Source: Larimichthys crocea
Taxonomy: Eukaryota > Chordata > Actinopteri > Sciaenidae
Direction: 5' to 3'
Length of the DNA stretch: 64,000 nt
Assembly (NCBI RefSeq): GCF_000972845.2
Contig: NC_040016.1
Span: forward strand, 495,798-559,797
Both the position numbers and the translations under genes were made by a program. The notes below the pieces were generated by a model. The model saw only the letters and a program-made list of their open reading frames with translations. It had not been told where the DNA came from and ran no database searches. Numbering within the stretch: the stretch's first letter is position 1; every line of letters begins with the position of its first letter. Positions 35,810-48,200 of this stretch are shown here, in pieces.

Positions 35810-38800
35810 ATGAGTGAACAAGGAGAAGCTACCGCCACATTAGATTCTCACAGAAGTGAAATGGAGAAAAGAGTGAGTGACATGGCATCTGAAGTCTTAA
35901 CTAAATTCCGTCTGGAAGGAACGCTGTGTGATGTGGTGATCAAAGTCGGCCACGTTGAGTTCAATGCCCACAAGATCATCCTCTGTCGCTGCACCTCATA
36001 CTTTCGGTGAGTAGATTATCCCGACAGGCTCTTCAAACAAGCTTGTAAACAGATCCAAACTTCTTAAAATAATCAGTGTATGAACTGTATCTGAAAACCA
36101 AAACAAAATTCATATCATAATCGTTGTTTTTTTTTTTTTACTGAATTACATTTACTCATGTCAGTTCACTGTTTTTGACAGAGCAGATGTTGTTCCTAAT
36201 AGCTTAAAGAAAAGCAGTTCATACTTATGACCCACTGTCACTGGTTGAATAAAGTCAAACAAGTTTATTTTCTTTACACAAATTATATTTTAAGAATATT
36301 TGGGGTCCTGTGGTGGTAAAATAATCTGCTAATTTGCATGAAAAAGCAACAACTATTTAACTATAGTCAACTTTTTACTACCCCTCAGATTTGGATTACC
36401 ACACCATCCATCTATCTGTCTTCTAATTGTAGATTGACAGATTGACGTGTGTTGAGGCATCATGATAAGCCACTGTCATATCTCCAGAAAAGTAGTTACT
36501 TTATCACATTTGCTCAGTTTTGAGTATGTTTTTGGAAGAAAATAAGCTTTAATACAACTAAATGAACTGTATTGATCACTGTACCTGTACGTTATTTATT
36601 CTATTATTTTTATTGAATTCAGTTTTTATTCTTTAAACATATATATATATAATCACTCATACACAACCTACCCATGCTGTTCATAGTTTATATACTGTCA
36701 TATCCAACTACCCCATGCATAAAGCAACCTAATACATATATACATTTATTTTAGCACCCTTTGCACTCTGCACCATTGTCCTAGTCTTCTATTCTACATT
36801 CTACTTTCTAAACACTGATGTCCTCTAAATCCTGATCCTATACAGAGCTCTATTCACCGGTCCCTGGGCAACCTCAAAGAAGCAAATCTATACTATCCCT
36901 GGGGTGTCGCCTGAGATGATGCACCTCATAATCAATTATGCTTACACCAACTCTGTTCCTGTGACAAAGGATAATGTGGTGGAGGTTTTAGAAGCTGCAG
37001 ACCAGTTCTTGGTCACAGGGATTGTTCAGACCTGCTTCTTTTTTCTGGAGGACCGGCTGTGCCTGAAGAATTGCATCAGCATCTGGAGGCTGTTGAACAT
37101 GTACCACTGCCCTGAGCTGAGGCACAAGGTCCTCCTCTACATCCTGTACCACTTTGAGTTAGTTTGTGTCTCACAGGAGTTCCTTGAGCTTCCTGTGCAG
37201 CAGCTGGTTGCTATCATTGTGAATGATCACCTCAAAGTGAAACAAGAAAACATAGTGTTTGAGGCTGTCCTCTGCTGGATTAACCACCTGCCGGACCAAA
37301 GACGAGGTCACATGTCTGTGCTGTTGTCCAAGGTAACTAAACAATAAGCCAACTGTAGATGTAGTCATCTTAACAGAGCATTGGGTTACATTTCTCTTTA
37401 TAGAAACAGAATAATTGGTCTTCTGAAGACTAGCAACAAAAGGACAACATTGGTGGTTTGTTCAAACATTTACAGCGACCCATGATTATGCTTTTTTGAC
37501 ATGTAAACTCTTGATGCTGTACATAAAAACACATTGTGTGATGTTAATGTTGTTGATGACACAGCCACAAAATGTTTTACCAAGCAGTTCAGGGAGGAGT
37601 GTTGGACATCAGACAGATCTTTGGACAAAGTCTTTATATACGTATCGCACAGACATAAGGTAATGGTCAGATTGTTTCTAATTGCTTTTTTCTTATATCT
37701 GTCCAGATGCGGATAGGTTTGATGACCACTGATTTTTTCCTAAACATAATGGACAATGCCATGATAAAGGACAACAGAGAATGTATGCTCATCCTCAACG
37801 ATGCAATGACGGCATTTGTAGATTTCAGGGCCAACCGACACTCAAAATATTTCTGCAGCAGCTTGATGAACCGCCCACGCCTACCTTCAGCCATTTTATT
37901 GGTCACTGGAGGCAAAGATAATGTCATTTATGGAACCAGCCTTGAGGTGTATGATGTCCAAGCTGACTGCTGGGTTACTGTTAGCACTGAAGGGACTAGG
38001 CGCGCTTATCATGGTGCTGCTGTCCTCGACAACTTTGTCTACATAATTGGTGGCTGCACCCAGCACGATTACCTGAAGACAGTGCAAAAGTTTGACCTTG
38101 TCTCCTGCACATGGCAAATGATGGCTTCAATGAACTACTGTCGCTGCTTTGTCAGTGTTGCTGTGCAGAATGGGTGCATTTATGCCATGGGAGGCTACAG
38201 TGGGCACGCTTACTGCAACACTGTTGAGTGCTATAAACCTGAGACTAACCAGTGGATCATGGTGGCACCTATGCATGAAAAGAGGAGTGGTGCTAGTTCC
38301 GCAACTCTAAATGGCAAGGTGGGTGACACAGTGAAGACTGAAACAAGCAATATCTGAGAGGGTTTATGTTGTCAATTTAAATACCAAACTAGACTGATAA
38401 TCAGACCTAATTGCCATTTTGTTTTCCGTTCATTATTCAGTCTGACATCATTTTCATGTGCCGGGAGTTGTTTTGTTTTGTCATGTCACGTTTTTTTGTG
38501 CTTCATCTATGTTACAACCCAGTTCAGGAAAGCAACAATATAGAGTTTGGAGAAGCAAATAACAGTTTAATAAATAAATCAAAATAAAGAACACTATGCC
38601 ATTGAAGTGGTCTATTCCACTGTTTTATTCACATGTGAATATCTAAGCAATACAATGCTCAGATATGGAATACGAGGCTATACAATCTCTAAATGAGGCA
38701 TGTTATTCTAAGGGTATATAGGCACAAGTTGGCAATTTAGCACATGTCTTAAAGTCAAAGCCTTTACAGTTTAAAAAACAAATTCAGTTTTGCAGGCGTT

Positions 38801-40084
38801 CACATTATAGACCTTGAGAAACCTAAAAAGTGTGTTGCAGATAAAATTTTTGAGAATTTATTTGGCCTGTATATCCAGTGCAAACCACCTTAAATGTAAC
38901 TGTCCTTAACTTTTCTATAGGTGTACATTTGCGGTGGCTTCAATGGCTGTTACAGTCTACGCACTGCTGAATGCTATGACCCAACCACCAACTGGTGGAC
39001 CAGGATCAGCCGCATGATGACCTGCCGAACTGGCTTGGGGATCGCTGCCTACAAAGGCTGCATCTATGCAGTAAGTGTGTGGCATGAATTTTGTAGCTCA
39101 GAGGTTTGGATGTATCATGTTAGTGTTGAGTGGAGTATCACTGGAGGACGTTCAATAACTATTGAAGGAACCACTGGGTAAGATTCAATGGCATCTAGCT
39201 GTGTGGTTAGTGTGCCTGATGTGCCATACGTCTTTTTCTTTCTTCTTATTCTTCAGTTCATCTCTAAATTTGTAAACTGCTCCCATGGCCACAAATTTCA
39301 CTCCACAGACACAATCTTAACATTAAATTGTAGGAACAATTGTCATTTCACTCACTTAAATCTGCTGAAGCTGTCAGACTTATAGTTTTGGCTCAAATGG
39401 CTCAGGTGCGTTAGGATCAACCACCAACTGCCCCACCTACTCCCATGTTAATTGAGAGCAGACATTTCTGGACCAATTTTTTTCCAATCTCCAGAGATCA
39501 CTCCAGATTTTTTTACTTTAGCCACTCAAATTTGGTAACGACAGATGGAAAGCATCAGGCACACTTCTCCTTCCACAAGCTTTCTCAGCTGTGAATCGAA
39601 AAGTTTTAGTCTGGGTGTTCTTATACCTTAACTTTGAAATTATGGTCTAAGACTTGCTCAGGGTGTCCTCCAAATGCCAGTATGTATTTTCCTTACTCTA
39701 CTGAAAAGCTGGACTCACACTCCATCCCAGGTTGGTGGCAGCTATGGGGACACCTTCCTGTGCAGTGCTGAGGCCTACAACCCTGAGTCGAACAGGTGGA
39801 GCCGCGTGCCATCCATGTACAGTCCCCGCAGCCACTTTGGCATTGCGGTGGTGGATGACCAACTCTTTGTGGTGGGAGGATACAACGACTCCAACAGTTT
39901 GCTCACTGTGGAGCGCTACGATGAAGAGGCTGGTATGTGGTACAGAGCCTCCCACATTGAGGCGTCCCGCTGTGGACTGAGCTGCTGTGTGTTGTATGGA
40001 CTCTACAACGTGGTGGAGAAGTTGTTCCCTCGTGGTTCCCTGACGCTCCCCAATGTGGAGGAAGCTACAGGAGGATCCATCTGA
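35810..40084 (+). CDS. klhl10: Kelch-like protein 10 type BTB-BACK-Kelch protein, 5 exons, 599 aa
   Basis: KLHL10 proteins are Cullin-3 ubiquitin-ligase substrate adaptors needed in spermatids. Coding exons: 35810-36006, 36846-37332, 37707-38318, 38921-39070, 39731-40084, all GT-AG with matching phases (599 codons; human KLHL10 608 by recall). The BTB domain spans about residues 36-135 (FRLEGTLCDVVIKV, FNAHKIILCRCTSYF). BACK spans about 140-240 (CISIWRLLNMYHCPELR, VKQENIVFEAVLCWI). Six Kelch repeats span about 283-570, with GG doublets in LLVTGGKDN, VYIIGGCTQ, IYAMGGYSG, VYICGGFNG, YAVGGSYG and LFVVGGYND. The chosen ATG has A at -3; an in-frame ATG at 35750 has a weaker context. The C-terminal tail is short and unlike human. 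Fish carry several KLHL10 paralogues and I cannot tell which this is. An AATAAA lies at about 40585. Confidence 0.9.
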
Positions 40085-41325
40085 CCCTCAGCCCAGACCT
40101 GACATCAATCCATCGACTGGCATCAAGTTTCATTTTTAAATACATTTTTTTTTTATTTTAAAATCCGAGGTGCTGTTGTTGTTCCTTATATTTAAAGGTA
40201 CAATTGTAAGATTTGACACCGCAGCTCAAAACCAAAGCACTGGAGAGCAGCCCCCCCCCATCCCAATCCCCAGACTGCAGCTAACACAGGATGCCAGATC
40301 GAAGACACAGAATCTAACACTCACTCAGTTGATCCACTTTATTTGCTGGATGTAGTATGTTTCCTAACTGGCAACCCAGAGCTTTGGCATGAGTCGTGCA
40401 ATTATCAAGCCAGATCAAAACAGAACAAAACACAAACAGACAACCCAAAATAAAAAACATACTGACTATAGTAATTTATCAAGCAGCTTGGATTTTAGTA
40501 GAGCATGTTTCAGCAGATTAACAGCAGATAGTGACTATGAACCTGCCTCAACATGTATTACAACCTTACTATCTTTAAGAATCAAATAAATCATATAAGT
40601 AATTTTTAAATTAAAGATGTCAAACATTCTCTGCTTCTGGCCTCTCTGAGTTGTTGATTTTCATTGTTTTATATCCTTGATTAAGATGAATAATAAAAAA
40701 AAAAAAATCAATTTAATCAATGAAAATAAATAACACATGGATCTATAATGAAAATGTTTCATAAAAACCACCATAAGTGAATGTCTATTTTTAGATGAGA
40801 TACATGGGGGTGGGGTTAATGGGTGTTGAAATGTTAAAAATGTTCATTTGTATTTCTGTATTTAAAAAATAGTCTTTGCAATCTATACTCAATAAGTATA
40901 CTAATCTACACTGCACAAAATATATTTAAAACAATAAAAAAGTTTAATATAACGTTGTAGACTGATAAACAAGATGGTGATACCAAATTTACCAGTTATC
41001 GGCTTTAAATAACATATCTGCAAACTAACCGGACCGACCGCCATTATGGCTCTGAATTGTACACGACTACAGGGAAAGGGCGCTCCTGGTCCGAGCCAAA
41101 ATGGCGCCTTTCCCCCTTTAAACCAGAAACCAATTAAATTAAAGGAAGCTTTTAACGCTCCAATCAAACGGCTCGGGGGGCGGGACATGTGGCATTGGGA
41201 GGGGCTGATTTGGGGTGTTGTGAATTCGTGTAGCAAAGAAATCTTGAGTGGGAGTTGTCGGACCGATTTGTTGTCGCAGTTTTGTCCGTCGATTCGCACC
41301 GATTACCACCGCGCCAGCCGCAGCC
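40085..41325. promoter_or_regulatory. klhl10 to appl1 intergenic region with GC-rich appl1 promoter side
   Basis: The first part is AT-rich (klhl10 3' UTR and spacer). From about 41030 the sequence becomes GC- and CpG-rich (for example ACCGGACCGACCG, GGGGGGCGGGAC, GTCCGTCGATTCGC) and stays so through appl1 exon 1. It has no obvious TATA box. This looks like a CpG-type promoter for the appl1 transcript starting at or before 41326. Confidence 0.55.
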
Positions 41326-44300
41326 ATGCCCGGGATAGAGAAGCTGCCGATAGAGGAGACGCTGGAGGACAGTCCGCAGGTAACAGCACCCTTCCCTGGA
41401 GGGCTATGGTTAGCCGCTCGTAGGGCTAAGCTAACTGTCTTTGTGGGCTCAGTGTTTGCCAACAGGCAGCGGAGAGATGCCGAGCTCCAGCTGTGTGCTC
41501 ACCGCTCACGGCCCAGCTCAGCGAAGCTGTCAAGCGGACACTTTAAACCGGGATATGGCAGCTGTGCATCGGCGTCAAATTGTGACGGCTACACCGATCA
41601 GCTGATGGGGAGTTTCCGTCAATATGCGAGGTCGAAATGTCAAACGCAGGCACAGCGCTCAGTGTTGGTTTGCACAGATTTAAACTGAATAGTTAGCCGG
41701 GTACTTCCTTAGCCACTTCTTCCTCAGAGTTCCCCCCTCCTCTAAGTTAATGGCTGTCAGTCTTTTGGCCAAGAAGCTGCTTAGTGTTGTTGTTAGATGG
41801 GAGTCACACAGGGTGGAAAGCTTGAAATGAGCTGAAGCACCCCTAAATCTGTGGTGGTGTTTTCTGCAGGGCAAAACACCTGCTGTGACATCACTGTGTG
41901 GGGGTGTGTCTGAGGGCGGCACGGTGGGGCAGTGGTTAGCACTGTCTACAGTCATGCACTGTCTAAAGACATGCAGTTAACACGTTAATTGGTGACTCTA
42001 AATTGGTTGTTTGTGTCTATGTGCCCTGCGATGAGCTGGCATCTTGTCCAGGCTGTACCCCACCTCTCCTCCAAAGTCAACTGGGATAGGCTCCCTGATG
42101 AGGGTAAGCGGTTGCAGATGATCGATGGATGGATATAGGCCCGAAATACAACCACACATACTTTCTTACATGCGCATAGACGTGCAAATGTGGAGAGATG
42201 TTGGAGTGATGGGCTGCAACATAGCAGGGGTTCGGTGCCCTTTGTTCAAGGGCACCTCAGCAGTACCCAGGAGGTGCACTGGCACCTCTCCAGCCACCAG
42301 TCCAAGCTCCATTCTGTGGACTGTGCTGGGCTTGATCCGGGCACCCTCCGGTTCCCAAGCCAAGTCCCTACAGCTTATAGATACAGGACTACTTATCGTT
42401 TATACCAGTGTTTCTTTTCACACCTCACGCTCTCCAAGTAGCACCAGTATAACAGACATTAAAGTACAGTAGCTCGACCTTGTTCAGCTACAGACGGTTC
42501 ACACAGGAAACAGTTTCATTCCTAATAGAAAGATTTTCTATTGGAACTATGGAGCTAGTTCAAGAACCAGAGCTGCTTGGATGGAAAAGCTGTAGTCCTG
42601 ATCCGCACTTTGCTTTTTTTTTGAGCCATTCATTTGACCTCCACTTCCTGTCTCCTTGTAACTAAACCTGAATGTATGCACGCTACCTGCATAAACGTGA
42701 CATGACTAAGGAGATATTACAAAATATTACAGGATCTTATAGTTAAAGTATTTTCATTCAAATTATTGTAGTATTGAATGTTTCTAAATAAATGTATTTA
42801 ATTAAGAAGTTATGTTTCAGAGATTCCTCCCTGTACCACTCAAAGGACTTTTTGTGATACATGCCTGAGGGATGCGATAACTCAGTAATTATCACAAATA
42901 CGGGCACCACATGTCCTTTAAATCAACCATGCAGCCAACATCTTATCTCACATGACAATGACAGATGAACTGTAGTCATAAAAGTTTTGCTGAGACACAC
43001 CTTGAGAACAGGTCATAGGTGGGGGTGTTTTTTTGGTTTTTTTTGGCAGCTATCTAGTCGATTGTTTGAAGATTGGTCAGATGATTAGCACTGACTTCTT
43101 TTTATTTTGTGTTCGTAGACGCGTTCTCTGCTGGGAGTGTTTGAAGAAGACACTGCAGCCATGTCCAACTACTGCACACAGCTCTATCAGGCCATGCAGA
43201 GGATTTACGATGCACAGGTACACACTCACAGACACGATTCACAGGTGTATTGCCACTGGCTGTGCAGGTATGGGCATGACATGCAGGAATATTAATATGT
43301 GGGAGCCGTCTGCTGTTTTTCTCTTTAAGAATGAACTGAGTGCTGCCACACACCTGACCTCTAGACTGCTGAAAGAGTACGACAAACAGGTAGGTCAAGT
43401 CATACTAACCACCTACAATATGACACAACCATCAGCCTTATAACAGAAGCCAGTTATGCTGAAGCACCACTTATCAGTCTTTTGTCCATACACATCAGCC
43501 ATAAAACCTTAGCCACAGCCTTATCACACTAGCCTACAGTTGCCTATTAACACGAGCCACAGGCCATGTAACATTAAAAACACCTTAATAACATTAGCCA
43601 TCAGCCTTACAACACTAGTCATAAGCATTATATCACTAGCCATAAGCATTTTATCGCCAGCCATCAGCCTTATATCAGGTTCTCCTGTTGCTGCAACGAC
43701 ATATTGTCCTCACAAGAAATAATCCGTTCTGCCATGTTGTTGTTGTTGTTGTCTGCAGCGTTTTCCTCTAGGGGGCGATGATGAAGTGATGAGCTCCACC
43801 CTGCAGCAGTTTGCCAAAGTCATTGACGAGGTGGGAGAGAATACAAACATACCAGAGCTCTGTCTACACAAATATACAACTCTAATGTTATCTTTCATGG
43901 TCACACTGCAGTCGTTCTGCTGATTCATGGTTTGGATGTTCCTTAACTTCTTCTCTTTCTCTCCATTTCTTTCCAGTTGAGTTCCTGCCATGCTGTCTTA
44001 TCCACCCAGCTTGCAGATGCCATGATGTTTCCCATCACTCAGTTTAAAGAGAGAGACCTGAAAGGTAGGAAGCACAAACACTGACCCTGCCACAAATCTT
44101 TTGGCAAATCTGATATCGTGCCTGGCTCGCCTTCAGTGTTCCAGTTAATTCCAAACATGAGGTTGAAGTTAGGGCTCTGTGCAGGCCAGTCTTCCCTAAA
44201 ATGGCTGTCAAAACTATCAGCACATTCAGAAAAATAACTCTTGTAAACACAAGTATTTAAACAGAGACAGCATAAATATTCCTTACATTATAACTTGCTG

Positions 44301-45184
44301 TTGTCTCTCTCTCCAGAGATCCTCACTCTGAAAGAAGTCTTCCAAATATCCAGTGATGGTAAGTTAGTGCTGCTACTTAAAGGTCCGGTGTGTAGGATTT
44401 AGTGCAATCTACTGGTGAAGTTGCAGATGTAACCTTACCCCCATGTAGGAGAACCGAATTTTGTGGCTGGCTCTAGAGTTAGTGTTTGGTTTGTCTGATC
44501 TGGGCTACTGTAGAAACATGGTGGTGCAACATAGTGGAGTCCATGATGAGGTGACAAAAACATAACAACTCTCATTTTAGGTGATTATACACCAATGGAA
44601 ACATACTTCTTAATAATATACTCCATTTCTGTCCCCTAAATCCTACACCCTGGACCTATAAGTCTATAATTACCCATCTGTAGTTTATGTTGCTATGTGT
44701 AAACCCCCAACTCCTATTTCTCAGCTGAAAACTGATGTAAATTGGTATCTAGTAGTGTTGTTTATTCATGTTGTGCTATAAATGCAAATGAGTCTTGCTA
44801 TTGGCTGATCTAGAGGCAAGTGATGTCACCAGTCAACCCCTCTTCTTATAAAACTCTCTTGACTCTACAGACTCAGGCCTGTGTTATGTACTGATGACAC
44901 TAGCCCACAGACACCGTAGCCTCTCTAACCCGTTAGCCTAGTTTACTATACAACACAAATACCACATAGAAACTTCCGCAAACAGACGTGAATGTGCTTC
45001 TCGTGACTGTCAAAGCTCCGGCAGACTCTCAGAGTATCTGACAGCAGCTGCTCATGGCTAGTGAGCTCAGGCAGTCATGAATATGAACTGATCAATTATT
45101 TTGTGAACAACAGTTATAATCCCAAAAGGTTTAAGTTTAGAATAACTAGAGAAAAACGTCAATCAATTAACATTGTTCTTGAGT

Positions 45185-45235
<51 letters not shown>

Positions 45236-48200
45236 GTGCAAAGGGGAGTTTGACCTTATGTAATGAAAATAAGATGAGAAGTTACTGCTGCTAATTCACT
45301 GACAGAGATGTTGTTTGTGTTAGCTTGATGTACCACAAAGTAAAGTAACTAATCTAAAAGAACAAAATGTGCAGATCTATGTGTCAGCGTGACTCTTGGC
45401 TCTAGACTGCCTGCACATTCAGTGACTCACATTTGATGAGGTTTAGCTACGCATTTGTTTTTTTGTGTCATCATGTGAGTTTCTTTTTTCTGTTCCTTTC
45501 TAACCCGTGTTACACTGAAATGATAATGAAAATATATTTAATCACCAAACGATGTGTGTGTGTTTCTGTCTGCAGATCATGACACAGCCATAAACAGATA
45601 CAGCCGTCTGTCCAAGAAGAGAGACAACGACAAGGTAACAGAAACACTCCTCACATTACGTCTGTGAAGGTTTAATCGAGGGCAACTGAACTTTGTTGTA
45701 TTCATGGATCCAGATCTGTGAAGATGTTTCACCTCTCATCCAAGACGCTTCTTCAGTTCTGACTGAAGACCTAATATTTAGCCTAGGCAGGATTGTTGAC
45801 CCATGACGACTGTCATCAGAGTCGTAAAAGTCACCTGAGGTCTGTTGTGAACGACAGTCATTCAGATCGTCCTGAACATAGGAGGAGCACAGCAAATCAC
45901 ACTTGGCCTCGTGTGACTCCAACGAACATCGTCCACACCAGAGCTTAGGTGACCTCAACGGCCATCATTTACGCCGGACCTCAGATGACTTTAATGACTT
46001 TCAACGACAGTCGTCATAACAGCAAGCACTAAGAACCAGGTGGAAACTAGACTATATCCTGCCTAGACTAAATACTCAGATCTCCCCACTAGTCAGTCAG
46101 AGGATGAGAGATAAAACGTCTTCATGGATCTATAACCAAGTCCATTTTTTTACATTTCAGTACTTAAATACTAAAGTATAATACTACTTAATACTACAAT
46201 GCTTCATTCATACAGAAACCTGCTTCAGAGCTAATCTTTGGTCGGTTGTATTTTTTGCGAACTCTTTTACATATCTGCAGCAAGGATTATGTTTCCTGTA
46301 GCCTGAAAGGGAAACAGTCAACAGAGGTATAGGATTTCATGTTGACACTGAAATAACAGGAGAGTCTTGTGTGTTGTAGTTGCGGGCGGAGGCTGTGGAG
46401 GATGTCTACACCTCCCGCAAGAAACAGCACCAGACTATGATGCACTACTTCTGCTCGCTTAACACACTACAGTACAAGAAGAAGACGGCTCTGCTGGAGC
46501 CGCTGCTGGGTTACATGCAGGCCCAGGTACACACACACACACACACACACACAAATGAGGAAAACTTCATCAGTAGCCATCAGTAGTGTAAAGCTTATAT
46601 GGGTGTGTGATTTTAGTGTATGTAGAGAACGCAACAAAAATACACACACTGCAGGATTAGAGAGACCTTTATGGGGTGGTGTAGACTGGCCCAGGTGCAG
46701 CTAAGTGATGACACCTCGATTCAGCACCTACAAAATCACAACAAGGAGAGAAACACATTCACAAAAATAGTGTTCACGCTCGCTTGAAGTGTTGTTTTTC
46801 ACAGATTGAGTTTCAACTGCCGCTCTTTTAATTACATCATCTTGTTGCACCCTCCCCTTCTTCTGGTGTCTTACTGTAGAATTAGCACCACCTACTGCTC
46901 AACTCCTCATATTCGCATAACGGATGTGGATTGAAACAAGTGTTTATTTGCATTTTCTTTTGCCCTCGAAATTTGGTTAAAATTTGCAACATAATTTGAA
47001 TGAAACACAGCAAATGTGTCTGCTGGTGACCCACACTGACAAAGCAACCAATCAGAATACAGCATAAAATGACGCGGTCTATGGGACATTGTGTGTGTCA
47101 TTTTGAATAAAATCCAAAAACTTAGTTTTTTTGTTGCTGCAAGCGAGGTTGATCATAACTGACATTTTAAAATGTGACCCAGATTTTGACTACAGTGTTA
47201 TTAAATTTGTGACAATGTGATGGCTGTGTGAAGGGGCTGTAGGAGCAGTTGTCATTCATCCAGATCAGCTATGGAGTTTGTTTCTGAGTTAACGACTCCC
47301 ACTCAGTTTATCTCCAGAACTGTATTGTATTTGAGCACCTTGCTACAATAGAAAAAAAATGTTTGTCTGTGTTTGCTCTGTGCAGATCAGTTTCTTTAAG
47401 CTGGGTTCAGAAAATCTCACCCAGCAGTGGGAGGACTTCCTGGGAACCATAGGAACCAGTGTCCAGAAGTAAGAACCCTACACAAGTCTTTTTCTTCTTT
47501 TGTTTGTTCTACTTTAAGAACGGTCTTGGTCTCGAGACCACTTTTTGAAGGTCTTGACTTGGTCTTGGTCTTGACTCGGTCTTGGTTTGGTGTGTGTATT
47601 TGTAGTGTACGTCGGGAGATGGAGGAGGAGGTTGGGCAGATGCAGCAGACGATCCAGGACATGGAGAGATCATGTGACCCGCTGTATGCACCATGTGACC
47701 CTGACCCCTCCCACTCACCTGTGTGTCGCAACCTGACTAGGAAACAGGGCTATCTGTACATCCGCAAGTAAGACACACACACACACATACATTTTAATAC
47801 TGCTATTTAATGTTCACATTAAACACCCATGTGTTTTTTTTGTGAGTTAAATTAGCTTCTCTGTCTCTTAGTAAAACAGGGCTGGTGTCGTCGTCCTGGG
47901 AGCGGCAGTACTTCTTTACGCAGGGCGGTAATCTGATGCAGCAGGGCCGGGGTGAGGTGGCAGGCGGGCTGGTAACAGACCTCGACAACTGCTCCGTTAT
48001 GGCGGTCGACTGTGACGACCGCCGCTTCTGTTTCCAGGTCACTTCCTTCGATGGCAAGAAGTGAGAGGGCTCATGAAGACAGTATTCCAAGTTCTCATTT
48101 TGTATTTATGGGAGAGCATTAAATGAACACACTTGTCTTGTTCTGTCAGGGTTGTGACTCTACAGTCGGAGAGCAGGAAGGACTGCGAGGAGGTAAAGTG

